Assembly (NCBI GenBank): GCA_949318235.1 | Contig: OX439132.1 | Span: 21,530,217-21,594,216, forward strand | Origin: Ecdyonurus torrentis | Taxonomy: Eukaryota > Arthropoda > Insecta > Ephemeroptera > Heptageniidae | DNA: 64,000 bases | Reading direction: 5' to 3' | Shown here: one piece after another, positions 20,001 through 32,000 of the stretch | How positions within the stretch are numbered: position 1 is the stretch's first letter | How the letters are laid out: every line of letters starts with the position of its first letter | Notes under the pieces: model-generated | Seen by the model: only the letters and a program-made list of their open reading frames with translations | What the model was told of the DNA's origin: nothing | Database searches by the model: none | Translations under genes and position numbers: made by a program

Positions 20001-23000
20001 ACAGAAGGACAATAGTTAAAATTTAAAAGGAGTTGAGATTTTTTGGCTTTTTATGCATTATGGAGTGGGGGAAACATCTCTTGTCTGAGAGGCAAAGTAC
20101 AGTGGTGGTCAAAATTAATTTATTAGTTTTGATAGTTAAGTCGACGGTAGCGCCAAGTGGTGGTGGGAAGAAGTAAAAGTGGTTGCCAGTTTATAATATT
20201 GTCATTTTTCGAGTGGATGGCGGTATTATATACGAGAAGAGCCAAGTGGAGGCGGAACGAGTTAATGGTGGTTGTTTTTATATAATATTGTAATATGGGG
20301 ATATGCAATGTTATATAAGCGAGGTTATAGCCAAGCGGTGGCGGATTGAGTTAATGGTGGTTGCATTTTTATAGTATTGCATAACATGGGGTATATGTAA
20401 TACTGTAATGGAAAGTAGAGCCAAGTGGTGGCAGAAAATAATATAATGGCGATGTCATGATGGAGCGTGACAAAATATAATTCAATAGTTTGACATTCAA
20501 TAATTTACAATTTTTGGCTTCAATTAAATTCAATAGTAATCATACAAAAAATAAATTCATATAATCCATTGTTTTCCAATTTTCATGCAATTAATAATTA
20601 ATAATAAAATATTTTTAGGTGTTTATTATTTATTAATTATTACCAAATTTGAACATTTAAATTTTATATTTATAAAAATATTATTTTTGTTCAACATTTC
20701 AATGTATAAGACTGTATCCTAAATATTTGTGACAATTAAAATATAATATGTTTTCTTTACAAACATATACTTCAAACAGAAATTTTGTGCATTTCCTATT
20801 TTACCTGATAGAACCTTATGATAATATTAAGTTAATTTTAATTAATTTTAACTTAAGCTAAATTTACTGATTTTATAATTTAAGCTTTTTGGCTATTTAT
20901 TCTATAATAAAATCTTCATAATTAAATACTTGGTCATAATATCATATGAAATTGATTGTTAGAATAAACCGAGTTGAAGTTGGTGGTTAAAGGTTTTAAT
21001 AGTCAATAGAACAGCATCATATGATAATCAACATCAAAATTAGTCAATAAAAGAAATCGCAGGTCTTTATCAATTATTGATTAATTAGAATATTATTAAT
21101 TTTTAATTAATAATATTTACCAAATATGACCAAAAATAGTCAAAATAGTTTAAATTATGATTTTTTCTATTGATAGCTAATTAACTAATAGTCTACAAGT
21201 CAACACTTAAAAACTTCAATAAATTCATTGAAGTGGTAGATTTCAAAGAAACTATCACTTCCAAAGCATCAATAGTTAAAATCTGTGACGCGGTGGTTTT
21301 GAATTCATATCTCTAAGACACAATATGAGCTTTCCACCACCAATGATGGGGCTGCAGAGACCATCACTACAAGACGTCTACGAGTCCCAGGCTCGCCCCC
21401 CATCATTTCTATCAACCCCCAAAAGCCGCTACGTCACAACGTCCCCTCGGGGACCTCTAGGGGACATCACTTTTTTGGCTTAGTTTTGGTCAGAACTGGC
21501 TCTAAATATTATTTTAATGGGTTTGCTGTCACTTGTATGTTTTTTAAATATTTGTTATGATAATTTTACGACATTTTGAAATAAAAGGACCCTCTCGAGA
21601 CCAGTGGAGATGTCTCGAAAGACATCTCTCGGTGGGACCTCGTGGGACTTCATATATAAAAAATTGCATTTTTGTGCATTACTTCAATTATTAAGTACAT
21701 TTTTCTATATATTTTGGTAGTCTATATGCTTTGCAGTTCATTAAATAATGTTTTTAATAACATGGGACATCTCGAGACCAGTGGAGATGTCTCGAAAGAC
21801 GTCTTACAGCGAGACCTCGCGGGACAATAAAAAAAAAAAAATTTGAAGAAAAAAAGTATAAAACAAAAAGTTAATTTAGAAAGAATTAAATTTTTTTTAT
21901 TCTTCTCTGTAATTTGTTAAATATATAATAATATTTTCTTAAAAAGCGGGATTCTATTTTTTTATTATTCTTTTTTTTGTGCCTTTTTTTTCCATTTTTG
22001 TATGTTAAATATAAATAGTCTGACTTTCTGATCTTAAATTTTCCGAATTATAATTTACAGTGCATAGTATTTTGTTATTATTTAAAATTTAATAATTTTT
22101 GTCATTGACTGTACAGTCACAGTCTTTTTGCCCGTGACTATACTTTTTTGGGGGTTTCCTGGTTTCCTCGAAAACGCGACGCGGTGATTGGCCAGTTGGC
22201 CGCGCAGCTGTGCGAAAAACCGTCACTGTTGGTTTTGAACAACCAATCAGCAATCGGGTAAAACGGTCTAACCGAGTCTTACTCGCCATGCATGCTCGCC
22301 CGGCTTGCCTAGCGTGCGACAGATCGACAGCCAGGCTAGTGCCGAAATGTTATGTGGCGTGATTGAGTTAGACTTTTTTGTATTGTTATGAAGATTTTGT
22401 AAGTTTTTAATTGTAAATTTGTGTTATTATCAGTGTTTTATTATCAGGAAAACTTTGTTAAAGGTAAGAATATTTATTGTAGTCGTTTCAAACGATTTTA
22501 ATCAATGTTAGGCTAAAAGAAACGTGTTTTTTTTTTCATATGTAACGGCCGCGCGGTTTTCGAGTGTTTGTGCCATGCAAACGGATACTGCACAACATTT
22601 GTCATGTAGTTTGAGACGCGTAAACTAATTACGAGGTAATGCTATGATTTTACATATACATATGTTGTTTTTCTTCATATCGTTCCTGGGATTGACTTAA
22701 AGCCTTACAGGATCTCTTTATTATTATGTTTGTAGCGTTCTTCTAGCAACCACCCCATTGCACTCGCTGGTGGGACATTGTCACAACAAAAGTAATTGAT
22801 TGTCAAATTTTGTTTTCTACAACTCAATTTAATATGGTATTTTTTGTTTAAAATTCTTACGTGCAACTAATTAAAACGTCCCGCGACGTCGTGTTTTTAT
22901 GATATTTTTTTCATCTTTTGAGCAACGTGTTAACTTTGAGCCTCTGCATCTTTGTTATTATTAAAGATAGATCTGAACATGTTGCGAGGAAAAATATCTT

Positions 23001-26000
23001 TAGATTGTCTATTTTTTGGTAGTGCCAAAAAAAAGTTTGCAATGTACACTGGTTGACCTAAAAAAGTGACGTTTGCGAATGTTCTTAAAACGCCGTAACT
23101 TTAAAATAAAGAAGTTAGATTTTTTTAACAGCGCTAGTGTAAAATACATCCTATGTACTACATGTAATTTTGTCACTGTTATTTTATATATCGAATTTTA
23201 ATGATAGTGTTTTAAAATTGTTCAATTTTTCGATTAAAATGTAATCGATGCGTTACTGAGTCGATAAAGTAGGCGATAGGAGGGGAAATAAAATAGTATG
23301 TATAGGTAATATAAAACTACCTGGCTGCTGCTCGCTCGTTGCTCGTTGCTGCTCTCTTTTTAGTATAGACAATTTTTTATTCTGACAGTTCGATCGGCGC
23401 ATGCATTGCCCGATATTATGTATGCTGCTTGCTTTTAAAACAATTATATAGACTTTTAATTTAATGTTAATAAGAAATGTATACATTTTAATAACTTTTT
23501 ACTATTTAAATATATTTAATTGAATGGTTTAGGGATAACTTTTTTTAATATTTTTTTTTTTACTTTCTATTAAAAAAAAATTTTAACATACGAATCAGTA
23601 GTTTGAATTTGGTTTGAAATTAGACAAAGAAATAGTATTTTTTTTAAAGAGATTGTAAATTATTTTAATAAAAAAAGGTTACTAAAACAAACTGCAATAT
23701 TATTAAGTAATTTATTTAACTTTGAAATAAGTTGATTTCATTTCTGTTAGTTTTATGATTTTTATTTTTTGGTATTAGTAGTTTAGGTTTAATTTTTACA
23801 CGTTTACTGTTAGACAAATTAAACGTCAATTGTACAAATGTTACAAGTTTTGAAATAACATGAGAAATTGTTGAGTTTCTAAAAAAAAAAAAAAAAAAAA
23901 AAAAAATGGATGTGTCAGAATTGTTTGTTTTTTTTTGCATTTTTTCTTTTTATAAATATATTTTTATTTTAATAAGTTTTATATCCATTGGAGGTGGTAA
24001 AGAACAATGCACTTGTCTTAGCAGAACAAAAACCATAATTAAATTTTCTGCTACGGCACGACATAATTGTCACACTAAACACACATATTTATTTACGATT
24101 ATTATTATTTTATCATTTTTTTTTCTTACAAATTATATATTAACAAGTTCAAGCTTACTTTTTCTTTACGAACTTCAAGAAAATTGGGAAGAAAATTAAA
24201 AAGTATAAGATAAAGGTTAATTTTTTTTGCAGAATTCTTCATTTTTTTTTATGTTTAAAAAGCTAACAAAATGTAATTAAAAAAGAATTTCTGGAACTTA
24301 ATGACTCAAAATAATTGGAAAATAAAAAAAAAAATGACACAGAAACAAAACTAAATTTTTAGCCGGAGAAAATAAAAACATCGTTTATATTAGTTTTGAC
24401 ATCAATAAAATGTATGATGTAACATAAAATATTATATTAGTTTACAATCATGTTTTCACGTAAGATAATACAATTTTTTTAGTTTTAAGAGAAACAATGT
24501 AGGAGATTATTTACAATGAAGAAAATACCTTTTTTTATTTAGGTTTTTATGAAACCTTTATTGTGGCTATACTTTATAACATAAAAAATAAACTATTTAA
24601 TACAGTTGCATAAGAATTTAAGACTATTGGATATTTGTCTTACAAAACAATCAAATATTGGCGTTTTTCTGCTTCTTTTAGATTTGTAACGTAATTACTA
24701 ATGACAAATCAAACAATCTTAGTTTATAGATTGAATAAAAAAAATTGCATTTTTATACAGCACAATTGAAATTAAATCAATGACTATTAATCACAATTAT
24801 GACTTCAAATTTACATAACATATTAGTCTTTGTTTTTTATTTTCTTTTTTTCGTGAGGTAAATTGTCATAATAGTTATGTACGTAGGCAGGCAGTGTCTT
24901 TTTTATTGCCTGCAGATGGTCAAATTTTACATAGTCTATCTTTAAGGGAGATGTGTATAGTTTAGGGTAATTTACTATACATGGGTTTGTTTTTGGCTTT
25001 GTTTTTAATTTCTTCCATACCTCTGTATGGGTTATTTTGTAATGAATTTCTCCTTGAGAGTTATGCTTTACTGCTACTAAATCATTGACTTTAAGTTGAT
25101 AATTAGAATTGTTTTCTTTGGGTGGTCTGAGAGAAGTGTAAAATTGACCGTCTTTTACTGTAAAATCAAGGAAGAAGTTGTAACTCATTAGTTCAGCTTC
25201 GTAAGGAAATGGATTCTTCCTTGCTTTTACAGCTAATTTTACATAATCAATTGGTTCATAAATATTTACATGTTTCATATTACGTTCAAGTAAACTGTGA
25301 ACGCTGTCGCACTCCAAGAACGTGTGACCTACCTCAAGGTATTTAAGTGTTATTTCTATCTGATATCTTACGCATAACTGTAACAAAGCGTTACTTAATA
25401 TAACATTCTTGTTCTGGTATGTGCAGTTATCACACCATATCACTATTTTTTTAATATTTCTATTGGTAATACATTTTGTGCATATGAAATTGTGAATACA
25501 AGTTATGAATGTTGATGCACATGCTGTAGCATCAAGTTCCGTGTACATATAATTTTTACATACTTTAGATGATACATCAAAAATAGTGTTATTATGGACA
25601 CATAGCTTTAAGTGAAAGTACATGATATTAGCTTCAGTATTGGGACAACTTTTAGTTGCCTGGGCATCATTTGTGATCATAACAATTTCTCCATTTAGAG
25701 CTTTTAATTTGTCTTTTTCTTTCTCTAACTTTGCATCTTCTTTTTTTTTAATGTGATTGTTAAAATCAGTTTCATTTAACACTCCGTTGTTAAAAGCAAC
25801 ACATTTGTTGCACTGGTCCTTCTTCGGAACAAATAAGGACAAGTTTGATTTATAAAAAAATCTTTCAAATGTTGATCTACCACATGGAGTGACAATTTTA
25901 TTTAGACAATATTCAGTGTATTTATCATAAAGCTCTCTTAAGGAGTTGAACTTATGGTTAACATAAAGTTTATTTGATTTGGCTCTAGAGTAATGAGATG

Positions 26001-29000
26001 GTAACTTTTCAACAGTTTCAGTAAATGAATGTAAGAAAAATGTATCATTTTTTTCTTTTTTTTTATTATGCTTATTTTTTTCTTTTTTTACTAGCAGACC
26101 AAATTTAATTTCTTTCAGCCACTTTTTTAATGGAGTTTCTTTAATAGCAAGTGTATTAAGGAAAAAATCCCTACATACCAATACTTTTTCATTATGTTGA
26201 TTTGTAAGATAATATTCGTTTGATTTCCTAACTGTACCAAAACCAACATCTATTTTCACGTGGTTAGCTATAAACACTTTCTTTGCATCCCAGCTATCAA
26301 GTTGCCAGAATTGAGAGAGAATACTATTCCTATCCTCTTCACTAAACGTGTTACATTTTTTTTCTTCACTTTGTTCACATTTTTTACTTGTACATTCTAA
26401 TCCCACGACCTTGCACTCTCTTTTCTTTATACTTTTTATTCCGTATGAATTTACTGATTTATAATTATAAGATTGACCCTTAATTCTAGCTATCTTCCGT
26501 GCTTTTTTACTACATGCCACTGTGTTTGTTTTAGAAGTTCTCATTGTTTCCCTGAAAAGGGAAAAAAAGTAACAAAATGAATTAAACTTAAAAATTGAAT
26601 TCTTAGAAGCCAGGTATTTACACCGACTGTAATTTAGATATATCTTCTAAAAAAAAAATAATGACAATAAACAACGTTGACAATTTAAATGTAAGACAGT
26701 TGTTATTGGCGGTATGTAATTTTCATTAATATTCATAAATTTAATCATTTAAAATAAGTAATATTTCACTTATATTTACTCATTCATAAATAAAAAAAAT
26801 TTATTAATTAACTATATCTATCACCTCTTTACTTGATTGTTTAAAGAGAGTAAGGTACCGAACTTTTATCTCAAAAATAAAAGTGTTTTTAGACTAACTT
26901 TGATTTTAATGTTTAGCTAAGGGTCACACCTAGCTGTGATAAAAATTTCATGATTTTTGACCGTCTCAAAAAAAAATGTTTTTTTTTTTATAATTAACAT
27001 TGTGCGTTATGGGCTTAAAATTTCAAAAAATCATATACAATTAATTAGCAGTGTGACCCTCCAAAATTTTATATATTTGAAATTATCTTAAACTGCAATT
27101 TCATTGTGCAATATTTCAAAATTTTTAGAAGTGAAAAGTTTGAGTCAAATAGCCGGCATGGGTACCCTACTCTCTTAATGCAGTACAAAGTAAAAAATTG
27201 TTTCAAAAAGAAACGTTATAGTTATCGCTTTGTGAAAGTCAAATGTTTGTATCTATAACTATCAAGTTCATTTTTTAAATGTTGTTAATGTTAATGTAAT
27301 TAGCAGAAAAGACAAGTTAATGTTATAGTTAAAATAACTATACCAATTTTACGTTAACAATTACAAGACTGCAATTAAATTACAATCGATTATATTCAAG
27401 TCCCGCAGTAGCTATTTCTCAACTTATATTTTGAAACAAAACGTAAAATTATAAATAAACATATTAAATAAAAAAAAATGCATTTTTTTTCATTTAGGTA
27501 AAAAAGATTTCATTTTACTGATTTATATTTAACATTCTACAGTATGCAACAATAGAGGTTATCGGTTAGCTGAATACACGTAAAACTATTTATGTATAGC
27601 ATTTTTCATTTAAATTTCTCCAACGTCACTAAATTAGTGTTCTCAAAAATCACAACAAAGGGATTTTATAAGCCTTTTTTTTTTTTGCTAAATTTTGATA
27701 TTGTGCTACACCAATCCCGATCTCGAGCAAGACATTGTTTTATCAAAACGTTATAACCTGCCAATCAAATGTAAATACCACGCACGGGCGGAACATTGCC
27801 TAAGAAAACATCCCAGCAAATCAGGGGACCCTTAGCCTACCCAATGTTTCCCCGCGCTAAAACAATAAGCTTCAATTATAGATCATTTGATTTTTTTTTA
27901 ATAATGCTTTTTTTTTATTATTCAGATCAAATTTTGCAATATAATACTTCGCTGAAATGATCTGATTAATTGATGTATTTTGGATTATTTAATACTCATA
28001 GTATAAAACTAAATTTTATTTAGATAGGAGCATATTAATACAAATAATTGAAATATTTATCTTTAAATTTAATAATTTTCTTTTTCATTTTTTACTAAAA
28101 AACATTATTACGTATTATATTAGAAACTCATATAATTATAAAATAAGTGCATTCGTTATTTAAAATAAACGCAAAATGCATATTTAAAACAAAAATACTA
28201 GTTGTAAAGTTATTTTCAACTATTAATATTTTTGTGCACGCTTGCAATATACAAAAAAACAATAAAACAACTAATTAAAAATGCATTCTTTACAAGAAGT
28301 AATAATATGGTTATGCCATAAAATATTCAAAAACGAACAATCATGATTATAACGGCAATAAACTGCTTTTACTCTGTTATTTTTTGTTAAACGACGCATG
28401 AAATAATAATTATACTTACTGAAATAATTGATGAAATTAATAATTGTAATCAGAAGATTTCTTTGTGTTTATCCAACAAGGTACTTAATATTTTGTATGA
28501 ATAAATTTACGTACTGGTTTAAAAGTCACTCTCATGTACTCTACATTATTGTGCAGTAGACGAAGAAAGCACAACATTTGGAAAAAGCATGCAGGTGACT
28601 TTGACCTTGAATAGTCGATAGCCAATACCAAGTGAGAGAAAAAGAAAAGGCGTGAGTGCGTGGTGCGTGGAGGATAGAAGAAGAAAATAGGAAGCAGACT
28701 GCAAAAGAAAAATATCGTCATCACTAACATAGTTTTTCTCTGATACTTGTTTACCTTTTTCTTCAAGTTGTTGAAAAATGTAAAGTTATAAGCAATGCGG
28801 TTTGGTTTCGTTTAAAAAAAATTATTAAAATGATAACAATCGTAAATAAATATGATGTTTGTTAAGTGTGGCAATTGTGCCGTAGCAGAAAATTTAATTA
28901 TGGTTTTTGTTCTGCTAAGACACGTGCATTGTTCTTTACCACCTCCAATTGATATGAAACTTATTAAAATAAAAATAAATTTATAAAAAGAAAAAATGCA

Positions 29001-32000
29001 AAAAAAAACAAACAATTCTGACACATCCATTTTTTTTTTTTTTTTTTTTTTTTAGAAACTCAACAATTTCTCATGTAATTTCAAAACTTGTAACATTTGT
29101 ACAATTGACGTTTAATTTGTCTAACAGTAAACGTGTAAAAATTAAACCTAAACTACTAATACCAAAAAATAAAAATCATAAAACTAACAGAAATGAAATC
29201 AACTTATTTCAAAGTTAAATAAATTACTTAATAATATTGCAGTTTGTTTTAGTAACCTTTTTTTATTAAAATAATTTACAATCTCTTTAAAAAAAATACT
29301 ATTTCTTTGTCTAATTTCAAACCAAATTCAAACTACTGATTCGTATGTTAAAATTTTTTTTTAATAGAAAGTAAAAAAAAAAATATTAAAAAAAGTTATC
29401 CCTAAACCATTCAATTAAATATATTTAAATAGTAAAAAGTTATTAAAATGTATACATTTCTTATTAACATTAAATTAAAAGTCTATATAATTGTTTTAAA
29501 AGCAAGCAGCATACATAATATCGGGCAATGCATGCGCCGATCGAACTGTCAGAATAAAAAATTGTCTATACTAAAAAGAGAGCAGCAACGAGCAACGAGC
29601 GAGCAGCAGCCAGGTAGTTTTATATTACCTATACATACTATTTTATTTCCCCTCCTATCGCCTACTTTATCGACTCAGTAACGCATCGATTACATTTTAA
29701 TCGAAAAATTGAACAATTTTAAAACACTATCATTAAAATTCGATATATAAAATAACAGTGACAAAATTACATGTAGTACATAGGATGTATTTTACACTAG
29801 CGCTGTTAAAAAAATCTAACTTCTTTATTTTAAAGTTACGGCGTTTTAAGAACATTCGCAAACGTCACTTTTTTAGGTCAACCAGTGTACATTGCAAACT
29901 TTTTTTTGGCACTACCAAAAAATAGACAATCTAAAGATATTTTTCCTCGCAACATGTTCAGATCTATCTTTAATAATAACAAAGATGCAGAGGCTCAAAG
30001 TTAACACGTTGCTCAAAAGATGAAAAAAATATCATAAAAACACGACGTCGCGGGACGTTTTAATTAGTTGCACGTAAGAATTTTAAACAAAAAATACCAT
30101 ATTAAATTGAGTTGTAGAAAACAAAATTTGACAATCAATTACTTTTGTTGTGACAATGTCCCACCAGCGAGTGCAATGGGGTGGTTGCTAGAAGAACGCT
30201 ACAAACATAATAATAAAGAGATCCTGTAAGGCTTTAAGTCAATCCCAGGAACGATATATTATATAAATATACTGCATGTATACATACACACGGAGAGAAT
30301 TGCCTGAGTTGAAATAACAGAAGTGCGAACCACTCAAGATTTTGAGGTACGTACGTACTTTTGTTATTTCAACTCATAATTCTCTCCGTGTAATTTTGGT
30401 ATATGCCGTATATGTATAAGTAGACAATAAATATCGGTGGAATTTTTTAACAGTACTGCAAAGTATTTTTTCTGCATGTTTTGTATAAACTATGTATGAC
30501 TTTTTTTTTTATATGTAATGATGCCTATTATTATGTATTTATTTTTTAACACACGGGGGCATATATAAGGAAACTTAGATTTCAGAAAGGTTATACGCAC
30601 GGGAAAAGCATATATTGCATCACCTTGCATATATTTTTTTTCTTTTTTTTTCTTTTTTTTTTCTTCATAATTTTTTTCATATATTATGTTTTTTTTATAA
30701 GCATGACCATGCCTTTTTGACTTTTAATTAACAGTTTTACTAATTACGAGGTAAAATTATGATTTTACATATATATTTTAATGCTGTTTTTTCTTCATAC
30801 AGTATATTATATAAATATACCGCATATACACGGAGAGAATTGCCCAAATTGAAATAACAGAAGTGCGAACCACTCAAGATTTTGGAGTTCCGTGCGTTGG
30901 TTATTTCAACTCAGTTAATTCTCTCCGCTTAGACAATAATTATATCGGTGGAATTTTTTAACAGTACTGCAGAGTATTTTTTCTGCATTTGTATAAACTA
31001 ATGTATGACTTTTTTTTTTAAATGTAATAATGCCTATTATATTATGTATATTTATTTAATAACACAACGGGGGTTAATGTTATGCATATATAAGGAAACT
31101 CAGATTTCGGAAAGGTTGCGCACGGGAAAAGCATGTATTGCATGGCCTTGCGTATATATATTTTTTCTTTCTCTTTCTCTTTTCTTTTTTTTTTTTTTTT
31201 TTTTCTTCATAATTTTTTTTAAGCATTACTTTTCTAAAAATATGCATATATGCATGCCTTATATATTATTTTATTATATTTTTTTATAAGCATCACCATG
31301 GCTTTTTTACTTTTAATTAACAGTTTTACTAATAAGTTTTAATTGCACTAACAGTATAATTAAATGGCAATAATATAACTTATTTATTTTTCATTTATTG
31401 TCTCCTCTAAGGAAACTTGTAATAAATCTAGATGTCTTCTGAGGTCCCGAGGTGAGACTTTGAGTGGACATCCTGAAAAAGGTGCCCAAACTTATTTATG
31501 TTTCATCCTTTGTTGTGTACAGGGAGTTAAAATATTGAAATGTCTCCTGATTTCCCCAGGTGACACATCAAGCGGACATCATGAACGAGGGCAGGGCCTC
31601 CAACTTATTTATGTTATCGCTTGATTGTGTACAGAGTTGAAATATTGAGATATTTCCTGAACTCCACAGGAGAGACATCGAGCGGACATCCTGAACGAGG
31701 GGCCCCAAGTAGGCCCTCAACTTATTTATCATTTAATCTATTATTTACAGGGCATTGAAATATTGAGATGTTTCCTGAACTCCCCAGGAGAGACATCGAG
31801 CGGACATCCTGAACGAGGGGCCCCAAGTAGGCCCTCAACTTATTTATCATTTAATCTATTATTTACAGGGCATTGAAATATTGAGATGTCTCCTGAAGTC
31901 CCCAGGGGAGACATGGACTGGACATCCTGAACGAGGGGCCCCAAGTAGGCCCTTAACTTATTTATCATTTAATCTATTATTTACAGGGCATTGCAATATT

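Larger units (their letters stand above)
12844..21442 (+). mobile_element. Non-autonomous LTR-retrotransposon-like element with giant terminal repeats
   Basis: Two direct repeats (about 12848-16887 and 17969-21438) both start TATAACATATGGGG and end CCGCTACGTCACA. The 4-bp sequence ACGT flanks the whole (12844-12847 and 21439-21442), as a target-site duplication would. Two bases after the first repeat is TGGGGGCTCG (16890-16899), the first ten bases of the primer site complementary to tRNA-Pro. A purine tract aaggggtgga precedes the second repeat. The interior is only about 1.1 kb and has one 209-codon ORF but no reverse transcriptase, so it would be a LARD/TRIM-like non-autonomous element. 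The repeats are strongly diverged except in blocks. An alternative is two tandem members of another repeat family. Confidence 0.68.
22677..30257 (-). mobile_element. 7.6-kb DNA transposon with 1.45-kb terminal inverted repeats
   Basis: Bounded by ATATCGTTCCTGGG and its inverse. The inverted repeats run from 22677 to about 24125 and from 30257 back to about 28812, nearly identical over their length with scattered substitutions. The interior carries one 573-aa transposase-like gene on the minus strand and AT-rich filler. ATAT at the two edges may be a 4-bp target duplication, but it is self-complementary, so the exact boundary is ambiguous. It sits in one of two tandem repeats; the other (30736-31330) has ttcttcatacagtatattat where this copy has the insertion. 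Confidence 0.85.

Noticed and set aside
23253..23486. 77-codon frame identical to one at 29448-29681
   Set aside because: Same sequence in the two terminal inverted repeats of the transposon; no coding features.
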